Shown piece after piece: positions 17,497 through 26,466 of a stretch of 64,000 nucleotides of DNA. The stretch is from Acidimicrobiaceae bacterium (GTDB taxonomy: Bacteria; Actinomycetota; Acidimicrobiia; Acidimicrobiales; Poriferisodalaceae): NCBI GenBank assembly GCA_002722565.1, contig PBMG01000001.1:1-64000 (forward strand), written 5' to 3'. A program made the position numbers and the translations under genes. The first letter of the stretch is position 1. The number at the start of each line of letters is the position of its first letter. The notes under the pieces were generated by a model that worked only from the letters and a program-made list of their open reading frames with translations, had not been told where the DNA came from and did not search any database.

Positions 17497-18135
17497 ATGG
17501 AATCGACAGAGATAACCGAAGAGTTGAAGAGAGTGATCCTTGACGCCTACGGGGAGCGAGTTGGAACATTCAAATTACAGTCAGTGGACGAAGAGACGTC
17601 TAGAGCGAGGCAAAAGGCTCGAGGCCAACTTTCCAAAGAACAGCGATTGACAATAGATCGGGCACTAGTTCCATTTCGCGATTGGCTAATTGCAAGAGAC
17701 CCAGAAGCCGCTGAGCGTGTCGCTAGTGGAGCTCCAGCTCCTCAGGATATAGAAACAGCGGTGCGCGCCGCCGAAGACCACGCGGTAGCGAAATTGGCTC
17801 CTAACATTTCTGTCGAAGAGGCTGCTTTGCTTGTTTATCGAATCGAGAACGGCAGAATTGAAACCATCGCAGAACGAAACATAAACAAGCGGCCGCCCTT
17901 ACGTTGGTCGAACCGGCATGTGCGGACAATGGCAGGAGGTTTTGCCATCATTTTTATTGGGTCCGGTGTAGCGGGTGCGACAGCGGAGGCGGGCACTTTG
18001 GTTACGGTAGCTGGGGCCGCGGTCTTCGTATACGGATTTAGGAGATGGCGGTCTGGCGAGACAACTTCGAACGTCCCCGACGTGTCAGTTTTTCGGGGAG
18101 GCAAAATCAAGAACGAAGGTCGAACTCAAATTTAA
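17497..18135 (+). CDS. Hypothetical membrane protein
   Basis: A 212-residue protein I do not recognise. Residues 1 to ~145 are charged and mostly helical. Residues ~147-187 hold two hydrophobic stretches with a short Gly/Ala-rich turn (AIIFIGSGVAGATAEAGT, then LVTVAGAAVFVYGF), so a membrane hairpin is likely. The C-terminal ~25 residues are polar. It starts 9 bases after the HD gene with AAGAAGG upstream, so the two are probably co-expressed. It ends 18 bases from the convergent trpS stop. Confidence 0.75.
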   Translation: MESTEITEELKRVILDAYGERVGTFKLQSVDEETSRARQKARGQLSKEQRLTIDRALVPFRDWLIARDPEAAERVASGAPAPQDIETAVRAAEDHAVAKLAPNISVEEAALLVYRIENGRIETIAERNINKRPPLRWSNRHVRTMAGGFAIIFIGSGVAGATAEAGTLVTVAGAAVFVYGFRRWRSGETTSNVPDVSVFRGGKIKNEGRTQI

Positions 18136-18153
18136 GCGGATGTTCTGCTCTAG

Positions 18154-19152
18154 CTAGTTGAGAGGTAGGAACCCCATAGCGTTTTTTGCTCGTTGAACGG
18201 TCTCAGCTGCAACTTCGGAAGCTTTGTTAGCTCCGCGAGCAATGATTCGGTCTAACTCGGCCGGGTCAGCAAGTAACTCTGAGCGGCGCTTTTGTACCGG
18301 CTCCAGAACGCTTATTACAGCATCGGCAGCATCCGATTTCAGTGGACCGTACTGGCTGTATTGGTCGGCAAGGATTTCAGGGTCGCGATCAGTGGCTGCC
18401 CCAAGGATAGATAACAGATTCGAAACACCGGGCTTGGTTTCAAAGTCAAACCGCACATCGTTGTCTGAGTCGGTAACCGCTCGCTTGAACTTCTTAGCGA
18501 TGGACTTTGTGTCCTCAAAAATCCCGACTGCACCAGCCGCCGACTCTGTTGATTTCGACATCTTGTTGGTTGGTTCCTGGAGGTCCATAACGCGTGCGGC
18601 AATCTTGGGAATAGCGGCTGACGGTAAAACTAAAGTCTCGCCGTAGCGAGAGTTGAAGCGCTCAGCAATATCTCGGGTGAGCTCGAGGTGCTGCCGTTGG
18701 TCATCACCGACCGGGACGCGATCAGCGTCATAAATCAAGATGTCTGCTGCCATCAAAGCGGGGTAGGTGAAGAGACCCGCAGATACGTGTTCTTGTCCGG
18801 CATCGCCTTGTTTCGTTGATTTGTCTTTGAACTGTGTCATCCTCCGAAGTTCCCCAAACGAAACTGTGCATTCAAGAAGCCATGACAATTCAGTGTGATA
18901 TGGGACATGACTTTGGACGAATAAGGTACAAACCTCAGGATCTAGACCGACAGCGACCAGGGTGGCCATAGTCTCAAGAGTCTTTGATCGCAGATCTTCT
19001 GGGTTTTGCTGAACGGTGACAGCGTGAAGGTCCACGGCGCAGTAGAAACTGTCGTGCTCGTGTTGGTCCACGGCCCACTGGCGAAGAGCACCAAGGTAGT
19101 TGCCTAGGTGGATGTCACCCGTCGGTTGAATGCCAGACAAGACTCTCGTCAT
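18154..19152 (-). CDS. trpS: Tryptophanyl-tRNA synthetase
   Basis: A 332-residue class I synthetase that charges tRNA-Trp. It has GIQPTGDIHLGN at residues 7-18, where HLGN is the HIGH-type motif, the FTYPALMAADILIY and DRVPVGDDQRQHLELTRDIA segments, and the NKMSKS motif near residue 200. The length is normal. It is the only minus-strand gene inside the xerD-scpA stretch, convergent to the preceding membrane-protein gene and divergent from scpA, so it needs its own promoter in the ~120-base gap at 19153-19273. Confidence 0.97.
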   Translation of the reverse strand: MTRVLSGIQPTGDIHLGNYLGALRQWAVDQHEHDSFYCAVDLHAVTVQQNPEDLRSKTLETMATLVAVGLDPEVCTLFVQSHVPYHTELSWLLECTVSFGELRRMTQFKDKSTKQGDAGQEHVSAGLFTYPALMAADILIYDADRVPVGDDQRQHLELTRDIAERFNSRYGETLVLPSAAIPKIAARVMDLQEPTNKMSKSTESAAGAVGIFEDTKSIAKKFKRAVTDSDNDVRFDFETKPGVSNLLSILGAATDRDPEILADQYSQYGPLKSDAADAVISVLEPVQKRRSELLADPAELDRIIARGANKASEVAAETVQRAKNAMGFLPLN

Positions 19153-19273
19153 GAAGTTGACGGTACATCAGTCAGCGGCCTAAACCGCAGAGAAACGGTG
19201 GAAGAGATTAGAAGCTCTAAAAGAGGGCTCTAGCGTGTTACATCGATGTGATTTGCTCCGCTATCGTGAAGGC

Positions 19274-20083
19274 ATGCCCTATGAGGTACAAACAAAGGTA
19301 TTCGAGGGTCCCTTCGACCTACTACTTCGTCTTATCTTGGACCAAGAAGTCGACATATACGAAGTGTCTTTAACTGGCATCGTCGACGCCTACTTGGAAG
19401 AGATGGACAGAATCATCGGCGCTAAGGTTCAGCCCAACGCGAATACCCCCGGCGTGGACTTAGAACTAGCGACAGAGTTCTTGCTCATAGCGGCCACGTT
19501 GGTTGAGTTAAAGACCCGGCGACTGCTGCCAGACCGCAACGACGGCGACCTTGATGAAGAACTTGGTCTCTGGGAAGAAAGAGACCTTCTCTTGTCCCGG
19601 CTTTTGGAGTGTAAGACCTTTAAGACCGCAGCATCAGTAATGCGGCAAATGAGTCTTAGTGCTTCGCTTAGCTATCCTCGAACAGTTGGCCCTGATGAGA
19701 GGTACTTGTCTTTGGCCCCGGACCTACTGATTGGAATTAACGCCAATGACTTAGCGTTAGCCCTTGTCCAGGCGCTGACGCCAGCCTCCGTTAAAAGAGT
19801 GGACTTAGGTCACGTGGCCCCGATTACGGCCTCAGTCAGCGATGCTATGTTCGAAATTATTGATGAACTCCCCGCGTTAGGGAAAGCGAGTTTCAAACAC
19901 TTGACGGGGGGACTCGTTGACCGCATCGAGGTGGTTGTCCGTTTCTTGGCGATTCTTGAGTTGTTCAAGCAAGGTCACATTGAGTTAGACCAAAGCGAGC
20001 GGTTCGGCGATATCACCCTTACATGGACAGGAAGTGAATCAGAGTTGTTAGTTCCGTTGGGTGGGGGAACTTATGACGGGTAA
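19274..20083 (+). CDS. scpA: Segregation and condensation protein A (kleisin)
   Basis: A 269-residue ScpA, the kleisin subunit that bridges the SMC heads with ScpB in chromosome condensation. The N-terminal signature FEGPFDLLLRLI is at residues ~9-20, followed by ATEFLLIAATLVELKTRRLLP near residue 85 and a C-terminal winged-helix part. ATG 19274 is chosen over a GTG at 19235 because the family starts close before the FEGP motif. Its end overlaps scpB. In mycobacteria a ParA-like gene precedes scpA; none is seen here. Confidence 0.95.
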   Translation: MPYEVQTKVFEGPFDLLLRLILDQEVDIYEVSLTGIVDAYLEEMDRIIGAKVQPNANTPGVDLELATEFLLIAATLVELKTRRLLPDRNDGDLDEELGLWEERDLLLSRLLECKTFKTAASVMRQMSLSASLSYPRTVGPDERYLSLAPDLLIGINANDLALALVQALTPASVKRVDLGHVAPITASVSDAMFEIIDELPALGKASFKHLTGGLVDRIEVVVRFLAILELFKQGHIELDQSERFGDITLTWTGSESELLVPLGGGTYDG

Positions 20084-20813
20084 CGAAGATGCGGACACTT
20101 TCGAAGTTCTGGCCGCCCAACTAGAGACTGAAGGTTCTCTAATGGATGATGGTCCTTCAAGTAACGCAAGTCCAGACTTGGACCCGACTCTTGTCCCAGC
20201 TGACGTTAGGGCTGCACTTGAGGCAATCCTCTTAGTAGCATCCGACCCAGTTGCTCCAAATGTTCTGGCGCAGTTACTTGAAGTAAGTGTCGATACTGTT
20301 GAAGCACTATGTGGATATTTGGCCGATAGCTACGCTCAGGAAGAACGTGGTTTTACTATTGCCCAAGTTGCTGGAGGCTTTCGGTACCAGACAGCTGAAG
20401 CCCAAGCGCCTTATGTGGAGCGCTTTGTCCTAGAAGGTCAAACGACGCGTTTATCAACAGCGGCTTTGGAAACTCTGTCGATAGTTGCCTATAAGCAGCC
20501 GGTTTCTAGGGCACAGATAGCTTCTATACGTGGCGTTAACGTGGATGGGGTAGTCAGGACTTTGCAGCAACGCGGCTACATATCGGAAGTGGGGCGTGAC
20601 GCTGGTCCTGGCAACGCGGCGATGTACGGCACGACCACCCTCTTTCTTGAGCGGATTGGTATCAATAGCTTGGATGAGCTGCCCAATCTCAGCGATTTTG
20701 TGCCAGATGCGGACGTGGTTGAAACGTTAGAGGTGGTGTTACGCGGAGGAGAGCAAGATCCTGCGGGAGGCGCGTCAGAAATCAGTCCTGAGGATTTGAG
20801 CCCCCCAACGTGA
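20073..20813 (+). CDS. scpB: Segregation and condensation protein B
   Basis: A 246-residue ScpB, the winged-helix partner of ScpA and SMC. Residues 1 to ~45 are acidic and poorly conserved. The core has ALEAILLVASDPV, GFRYQTAEA and the conserved LETLSIVAYKQPVSRAQIASIRGVNVD region (shown in two parts in the family alignment), then YGTTTLFLERIGI. ATG 20073 has GGGGG upstream; a GTG at 20061 is also possible. It overlaps scpA by 11 bases and rluB by four (GTGA). Confidence 0.95.
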   Translation: MTGNEDADTFEVLAAQLETEGSLMDDGPSSNASPDLDPTLVPADVRAALEAILLVASDPVAPNVLAQLLEVSVDTVEALCGYLADSYAQEERGFTIAQVAGGFRYQTAEAQAPYVERFVLEGQTTRLSTAALETLSIVAYKQPVSRAQIASIRGVNVDGVVRTLQQRGYISEVGRDAGPGNAAMYGTTTLFLERIGINSLDELPNLSDFVPDADVVETLEVVLRGGEQDPAGGASEISPEDLSPPT

Positions 20814-21529
20814 CTAGTGAGGAGTCGCAGGAACGACTCCAGAAGATCTTGGCACGCTCAGGGCTGGCTAGCCGGCGTGTGAGCGAAGACTTGATCGACT
20901 CGGGACGGGTAACCATCAATGGCAAGGTCGCCACTCTTGGCGACAAGGCAACAGAGTTCGACCAAATAGAGCTTGATGGCATTCCGGTTCTCAGAAACCC
21001 CGACCTCGTTCACTACCTGCTGCATAAACCGCGAACGGTGTTGTCAACAGCTAGCGACCCAGAGGGGAGAGAAACCGTTGTCGATTTAGTGCCTTCTGAA
21101 GCGAGAGTTTTTCCTGTAGGGAGACTTGACGCCGATAGCGAAGGCCTGATCATTTTGACAAATGACGGAGACCTCACTCAGCGACTAACTCATCCGAGTT
21201 TTGGGGTTCCAAAAGAATATTTGGCTCATGTGGAAGGAGTTCCGAGCCGGTCTGCGATTAGGCGTTTGCGGGAAGGGATCGAATTAGAAGATGGCATGAC
21301 CTCCCCAGCTGAAGTTTCAATGCCGCAAGATGGGCTGCTTCGAATCGTTATGCACGAAGGGCGAAATCGCCAAGTGCGGAGGATGTGCGACGCGGTTGGA
21401 CATCCGGTTCTGAGGTTGGTTCGGGTCCGGATAGGGCCGATAACCGACCCGGCTCTCTCGGCTGGCGACTGGAGAACAATGACTAGAGATGAGATTTATT
21501 CTTTGTACGAGGCAGCGATCAATTCATAA
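20810..21529 (+). CDS. rluB: rRNA large-subunit pseudouridine synthase (RluB family)
   Basis: A 239-residue enzyme that converts a uridine of 23S rRNA to pseudouridine. Residues ~8-55 form an S4 RNA-binding domain (LQKILARSGLASRR). The synthase domain has the catalytic GRLDADSEGLIILTNDG, in which the Asp of GRLDADSEG is the nucleophile, then HEGRNRQVRRM. GTG start lies within the scpB stop. It follows scpAB as in other Gram-positive genomes. A hairpin terminator candidate lies 12 bases after its stop. Confidence 0.95.
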   Translation: MTSEESQERLQKILARSGLASRRVSEDLIDSGRVTINGKVATLGDKATEFDQIELDGIPVLRNPDLVHYLLHKPRTVLSTASDPEGRETVVDLVPSEARVFPVGRLDADSEGLIILTNDGDLTQRLTHPSFGVPKEYLAHVEGVPSRSAIRRLREGIELEDGMTSPAEVSMPQDGLLRIVMHEGRNRQVRRMCDAVGHPVLRLVRVRIGPITDPALSAGDWRTMTRDEIYSLYEAAINS

Positions 21530-21540
21530 TCTCGTTTCAA

Positions 21541-21563
21541 GGTATGCCGAAGCCTTCGGTACC
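21541..21563 (+). terminator. Hairpin after rluB
   Basis: GGTA (21541-21544), two unpaired bases, CCGAA, a GCC loop, TTCGG and TACC (to 21563) form a 9-pair stem with one small bulge. ATTTCTCTAG follows, a weak T-rich tail. It lies between rluB and tyrA, the widest gap in this part of the cluster, so it likely ends or weakens the scpA-scpB-rluB transcript. Confidence 0.55.
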
Positions 21564-21610
21564 ATTTCTCTAGTACTTAATATCTCTCAGCGGACGGGTC
21601 CTATCTCATC

Positions 21611-22678
21611 ATGAATAACAACGTACGCCGTGGCCAGATCATAGGTACCGGCCTTATCGGTGGTTCGGTGGCCTTGGCGCTTGGTGAAGCTGGGTGGCAT
21701 GTGACTGGGGTTGATATAGACCCTCAACGGGCGGAAAGAGCTAAAGAGATAGGCGTCATTGACGCGATAGGTATCGACTCAGAGGCAGAGCTGACTGTCG
21801 TCGCGGTGCCAGCCGGAGCTCTTGAGGTGGAAATCCGTAATGCCCTTAACCAGACCAAGGGAATGGTAACTGACACCGGCAGCGTTAAAACGATGGTCGC
21901 TCGCAATATAGATGACCCCAGATTCGTGCCGGGCCACCCAATGGCTGGCTCAGAGCAAGATGGAGTCGATGGCGCTGATCAAGGCATTTTCAAAGGAGCA
22001 GTTTGGGCTCTAACTCCGACCGAAGGCACAGATGACAATGGGCTGCGAGAACTTCAGACGGTCCTTTCAGCAATGGGGTGTGATGTTGTCACGATGACCC
22101 CTGAACGCCACGATGCATTGGTTGCGATCGTTTCGCACGTTCCGCACCTCACCGCCGCAAGTCTTATGTGTCTAGCTGATGACCGTGCATTAGATGATGC
22201 CCCGCTCCTCAGGTTGGCCGCTGGCGGCTTTCGCGATATGACTCGAATAGCAGCCGGGCATCCCGAAATATGGCTGGATATTTGTGAGCAGAACAGTGAT
22301 GCCATTATTGCTGTTCTCGATGAATTCAGTGATCGGATTAGTCATATTCGCGGCCTTATCGCCGAGACTGACCGTGATGGCTTAACCGCCCTGTTGTCGC
22401 AAGCTAGACGAGCCAGGACGAACCTTCCGTCCCGCTATGTGAGGCCGCAAGATCTGCTCGAAATAAGAATCCCAATACCTGACCGGAAAGGTCAAATAGC
22501 CAACATCACGATGTTGGCAGCAGATTGCGACGTCAACGTTGCCGATATTGAGGTTGCCCACTCCACCGAGGGAGCGCAAGGCATCCTGGTCTTGGTGGTA
22601 GCTAGAGCAGAAGTCCAGAGATTTCTCGCAGTCCTAGCTGGGCAGGGTTATAAGCCGACGACAAGAGAGCTTGCATGA
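21611..22678 (+). CDS. tyrA: Prephenate dehydrogenase with C-terminal ACT domain
   Basis: A 355-residue dehydrogenase of tyrosine synthesis that oxidises prephenate (or arogenate) with NAD(P). The Rossmann motif IIGTGLIGGSVALALGEAG is at residues ~10-28. Then come TDTGSVK, the GHPMAGSE substrate motif, and the helical domain with VSHVPHL. Residues ~275-350 look like an ACT domain (IPIPDRKGQIANIT), which in this family senses tyrosine. Its end overlaps aroA::cmk by four bases, so tyrosine-branch and shikimate-pathway enzymes are coupled. Confidence 0.94.
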   Translation: MNNNVRRGQIIGTGLIGGSVALALGEAGWHVTGVDIDPQRAERAKEIGVIDAIGIDSEAELTVVAVPAGALEVEIRNALNQTKGMVTDTGSVKTMVARNIDDPRFVPGHPMAGSEQDGVDGADQGIFKGAVWALTPTEGTDDNGLRELQTVLSAMGCDVVTMTPERHDALVAIVSHVPHLTAASLMCLADDRALDDAPLLRLAAGGFRDMTRIAAGHPEIWLDICEQNSDAIIAVLDEFSDRISHIRGLIAETDRDGLTALLSQARRARTNLPSRYVRPQDLLEIRIPIPDRKGQIANITMLAADCDVNVADIEVAHSTEGAQGILVLVVARAEVQRFLAVLAGQGYKPTTRELA

Positions 22679-24621
22679 GTCGAACACGGTTAGTTAGACC
22701 GGTCGGCGGCCCAATGAGCGGGCTAGCCGAAATCCCAGGATCAAAAAGTCAAACGAATCGGGCATTGTTGTGTGCCGCCCTCGCTGCAGGCACTAGCCGA
22801 CTATCGGGCGTCCTTTTTGCTGATGACACCGAAGCCATGTTGGAAGCGGTTGTGTCTTTAGGATGTGATCTGCAAATAGACCGCCAGACTGCGACGCTGG
22901 AAGTAACAGGCATCGGTGGGGCCTTAAGCTTCGAGAAGCTAGCAATTGATTGCCGTTCTTCTGGCACGACCTCGCGCTTTTTGCTTCCCGTTCTGACAGC
23001 CGGGAAGGGCAACGTCGTCATAGACGGCAGTGACCAGCTCCGCTCCCGACCATTTAGTGAGCAGATACAAGCGTTACGTAATCTCGGAGGCACTCTGAAT
23101 GAGTTAGGTGGACCCAATGGACTACCGATAGAAATTGTCGCTGATGGGTTAGAGGGTGGAACGATTCAAATTTCTGCAGCGGAAAGTAGCCAATTCGTAA
23201 GCGGCCTGATGTTGGCAGCCCCACTTTTCGAAGGCGGCCTTCTAATCGAGCTAACGGATACACCAGTGAGTCGCCCCTACCTAGATCTGACGATCGAAGT
23301 TATGAAGAGATTCGGAATCGCTATCACAAAGGAAGGTGATTCGGTATACCGCATTCCTCAAGGGCAATACCGCTCGGCAGACATGATGATTGAACCGGAC
23401 GCGTCCGCCTCGTCATATTTTTTTGCCGCAGCCGCCATCACACAAGGAAACATCAGAGTTGACGGTCTGAGCCGAGACAGCTGGCAAGGAGATATACAGT
23501 TCGTGGACGTGCTCGAAGCACTCGGAGCGCAGGTCACATGGGGAGCAGATTGGATAGAGGTCCAAGGAGACCGGCTCAGCGGAGGAACTTTCGATCTTAA
23601 GGATTTCTCCGACACGGCACAGACTTTGGCAGCGGTGGCTGCCTTCGCCGAATCCAGTATCGAAATCAACGGGATCGGGTTTATCAGAGCGAAGGAGACA
23701 GACCGGATCAGGGCCATCGTCACGGAGCTGAGGAAGTGTGGGGTCGAAGCTACGGAACTACCAGACGGCCTGCTCATTAAGCCAAATCAGTGGCGATTGA
23801 CCGGAGCGAGTATTGACACCTACGACGATCACCGGATGGCGATGTCGATGGCGTTACTCGGACTTCGTGTGCCGCGAATTGAGATCAGAGACTCTGGCTG
23901 TGTCTCAAAAACCTTTCCCGATTTCTTTTCGGTACTCGAAGGTTTAAGACCTACTGCTGCATTAGGGACGGACGCTGTAGCGGTAGCGGCTATTGATGGA
24001 CCCGCTGGTTCGGGAAAGTCAACAGTTGCAAGAGCATTAGCTGTAGAGCTTGATTTGCCACATTTTGATACCGGAGCTATGTATCGAGCGGTCGCGGTGG
24101 CTGCTTCCCGACAAGGTCTCGATTTCTCAGATACACAAGCCATAACAGAAGTAGCGAAGACAGCGGACATAAGCATCGGAGACAAAATTGTTGTGGATGG
24201 TATTGATGCCACAGAGGAAATTAGAAGCGCTAAGGCGAATCAGCTAGTGAGTATGGTCGCCGCCAACCGAGAAGTTCGACGAATCCTCGTCCCGCGTCAA
24301 CGACAGTGGGCTAGCGACTTAGGAGGAGGCGTCATGGAAGGTCGAGACATCGGCACCCAAGTGTTTCCAGACGCAATGTTGAAAGTGTTCTTAACGGCAG
24401 ATCTCCAAATACGCGCCGAGCGGCGTTTCAGAGAAACTAAAGGCCAAACGTTCGATGATGTACTAGAAGACCTAGAACGAAGGGACCATGTGGATTCGAC
24501 CCGGGACGACTCTCCTTTAGAAGTTGCGCCTGGTGCCGTTATCTTCGACACAAGCAATATGGCTATTGAAGATGTTGTTAAAGAGCTTGCTGAAATGTTT
24601 CGTTCAAGGATGGAGGGATAA
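22675..24621 (+). CDS. aroA-cmk: Fusion: EPSP synthase (AroA) plus cytidylate kinase (Cmk)
   Basis: One 648-residue open frame with two complete enzymes. Residues 1 to ~430 are 3-phosphoshikimate 1-carboxyvinyltransferase: IPGSKSQTNRALL near the N-terminus, SSGTTSRFLLPVL, a central SASSYFFAAAAI and TYDDHRMAMSMAL. Residues ~435-648 are CMP kinase: AIDGPAGSGKSTVAR (Walker A), FDTGAMYRAVA, GRDIGTQVFPDA and the FLTADLQIRAERR lid region. No stop or frameshift lies between them. Cmk normally sits as a separate gene here in actinobacteria, between rluB and der. It overlaps tyrA (ATGA) and plsC (one base). Confidence 0.95.
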   Translation: MSRTRLVRPVGGPMSGLAEIPGSKSQTNRALLCAALAAGTSRLSGVLFADDTEAMLEAVVSLGCDLQIDRQTATLEVTGIGGALSFEKLAIDCRSSGTTSRFLLPVLTAGKGNVVIDGSDQLRSRPFSEQIQALRNLGGTLNELGGPNGLPIEIVADGLEGGTIQISAAESSQFVSGLMLAAPLFEGGLLIELTDTPVSRPYLDLTIEVMKRFGIAITKEGDSVYRIPQGQYRSADMMIEPDASASSYFFAAAAITQGNIRVDGLSRDSWQGDIQFVDVLEALGAQVTWGADWIEVQGDRLSGGTFDLKDFSDTAQTLAAVAAFAESSIEINGIGFIRAKETDRIRAIVTELRKCGVEATELPDGLLIKPNQWRLTGASIDTYDDHRMAMSMALLGLRVPRIEIRDSGCVSKTFPDFFSVLEGLRPTAALGTDAVAVAAIDGPAGSGKSTVARALAVELDLPHFDTGAMYRAVAVAASRQGLDFSDTQAITEVAKTADISIGDKIVVDGIDATEEIRSAKANQLVSMVAANREVRRILVPRQRQWASDLGGGVMEGRDIGTQVFPDAMLKVFLTADLQIRAERRFRETKGQTFDDVLEDLERRDHVDSTRDDSPLEVAPGAVIFDTSNMAIEDVVKELAEMFRSRMEG

Positions 24622-25352
24622 TGCCTGACCGCAGTTTGGTGTTAGATCAGAGAACACGGTGGTACAACCTTCTTACCTACCGCCTCCTCAAATACCTGCT
24701 TTGGGGGGTGTTTAAAATATGGAATCGCATCACAGTCGAGGGTGTCGAGAATATCCCTGATGGCGCGTGTGTATGGGCCCCCAACCATCGCAGTTACATT
24801 GACACCCCGCTGCAGGCCTGTATCCCTAGGCGCTTGCGGTTTATGGGTAAGGAATCAGTCTGGAATAACCGGTTCTTCGGATGGCTTTTTACAACGATTG
24901 GATGCTTCCCAGTTAGCCGAGGGAATGCAGATCGCGCAGCCCTGATGACGGCTTTGAGCGTTCTGCAAAGTGGCGATGACCCGGTAGTGGCTTTCCCCGA
25001 AGGGGAACGTAAGGATGGACCGCGGATATTCCCACTGTTTGATGGAGCTGCGTATTTGGCAGCGAAAACCCAAGTGCCGATAGTCCCTGTAGGGATCGGC
25101 GGGACCGCGGCGGCCATGCCTCGGGGCGCGAAGTTTATGTACCCAAAACGTATCCACGTGATTATCGGGGAGCCGCTACCACCGCCACCACTTAACGAGA
25201 AGGGGCGACTCTCAAGGAACGAAGTGCGGGAGACGACGGAAACCCTTCGAGAGGAAATCCAGTCATTGTTTGATCGTGCTCAATCTGTGTGCGGTGTTCC
25301 TAATGAGTACGACCCCACAACCGATCCAACCAACTCTGAGTTACCTGATTAG
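24621..25352 (+). CDS. plsC: 1-acyl-sn-glycerol-3-phosphate acyltransferase
   Basis: A 243-residue acyltransferase that adds the second acyl chain in phosphatidic acid synthesis at the inner membrane face. It has the HX4D motif in PNHRSYIDTP near residue 55, GCFPVSRG with the second-block Arg, and the third-block FPEGERKDGP. One hydrophobic stretch lies near the N-terminus. It begins at the last base of aroA::cmk. plsC between cmk and der is a known actinobacterial arrangement. Confidence 0.93.
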   Translation: MPDRSLVLDQRTRWYNLLTYRLLKYLLWGVFKIWNRITVEGVENIPDGACVWAPNHRSYIDTPLQACIPRRLRFMGKESVWNNRFFGWLFTTIGCFPVSRGNADRAALMTALSVLQSGDDPVVAFPEGERKDGPRIFPLFDGAAYLAAKTQVPIVPVGIGGTAAAMPRGAKFMYPKRIHVIIGEPLPPPPLNEKGRLSRNEVRETTETLREEIQSLFDRAQSVCGVPNEYDPTTDPTNSELPD

Positions 25353-25363
25353 TTTCTAAATCT

Positions 25364-26398
25364 TCAATCAGTGAGGGAAGCCAGCACTTCGCTAGCAGCT
25401 ATCTCGCGGTCTAGGGGCGCGATGCGTGAGTCGGTGGGAACTGCCAGAAGAGCATGAATTGCTGTCTCTAAGGTCGATAAAAGCTCCCTAAGTTCTCGCG
25501 GGGGAGGAAAGTACTCGTCCTCATCGGTTATTCGAACTTCTTCTACGCCTTCATCCGGTGATAAACGCTCAATGACCGCATTAACCAACTCTTCGGGAGC
25601 CGAAGCCCCCGCCGTTACACCGATTGTTCCCTCCAAATTTTGAGGTAGTTCGTCCGCCGCGTTCACCCTAAATACCTGATCGCAACCTGAAGCTTCAGCA
25701 AGTTTCGCCAAGGCCATGGTGTTAGAGGAATTAGCTGAACCTATGACTATGACCGCATCGCATCGTTCCGCTATGGATGCGAGGGCAGATTGTCGATTCG
25801 TTGTCGCAAAGCACAAGTCACTGCGGCCAGGCATCCAGACGTCGGGAAATCTTGCTTTGGTTGCTTCTAAGACGTCTTCCCAGTCTCTATGGCTAAGTGT
25901 CGTCTGAGCCAACATGGCAATTGGCTCATCAAACTCAGGTAAGTCCGCCACATCGGCCACCTCTGCCACAAGATTTATCTTCTTTGGCGCAACTGCCATA
26001 GTGCCGACAGCTTCCTCATGTCCTTCGTGCCCTACGTAAACGATTCTGTACCCCTTATCTGAGCGGACTCGTACTTCGTGGTGAACTTTTGTTACTAGGG
26101 GACAGACGGCGTCAACAACGTAACCGCCTCGTTTCCTAGCCTCAGCGACAACTTCAGGCGCGGAGCCGTGAGCCGAGAGCATCAGAGGTCTTCCTTCGGG
26201 TACCTCCATTACGTCATCAACGAATACGACACCCAGACTTCGGAACCGCTCTACGACAAGCTGGTTGTGGACGATCTCGTGATAGCAGTACACCGGCGGC
26301 TCAAATGACCGCACCATCCAGGCCAGTGCCTTGATAGCCATTTCGACGCCAGCACAAAAGCCTCTAGGCGAAGCAAGCAGAACTCTGGTGATGCTCAC
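25364..26398 (-). CDS. ispH: 4-hydroxy-3-methylbut-2-enyl diphosphate reductase
   Basis: A 344-residue iron-sulfur enzyme, the last step of the MEP isoprenoid pathway, making IPP and DMAPP. The three cluster cysteines are present: Cys15 in PRGFCAGV, one in DAVCPLVTKVH and one in SDLCFATTNRQ. VHNQLVVER and SAHGSAPEV are also conserved. GTG 26398 is chosen because a longer reading to 26473 would overlap the divergent gene at 26467 and has no family similarity. It converges with plsC, with 11 bases between stops. Confidence 0.96.
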   Translation of the reverse strand: MSITRVLLASPRGFCAGVEMAIKALAWMVRSFEPPVYCYHEIVHNQLVVERFRSLGVVFVDDVMEVPEGRPLMLSAHGSAPEVVAEARKRGGYVVDAVCPLVTKVHHEVRVRSDKGYRIVYVGHEGHEEAVGTMAVAPKKINLVAEVADVADLPEFDEPIAMLAQTTLSHRDWEDVLEATKARFPDVWMPGRSDLCFATTNRQSALASIAERCDAVIVIGSANSSNTMALAKLAEASGCDQVFRVNAADELPQNLEGTIGVTAGASAPEELVNAVIERLSPDEGVEEVRITDEDEYFPPPRELRELLSTLETAIHALLAVPTDSRIAPLDREIAASEVLASLTD

Positions 26399-26466
26399 AG
26401 TTTTGAGGCTACCTGCTTGAGGTTGCTTGCTGGGTGTAGAGCAAAGACCCCCGTATCCTAGAGGGC

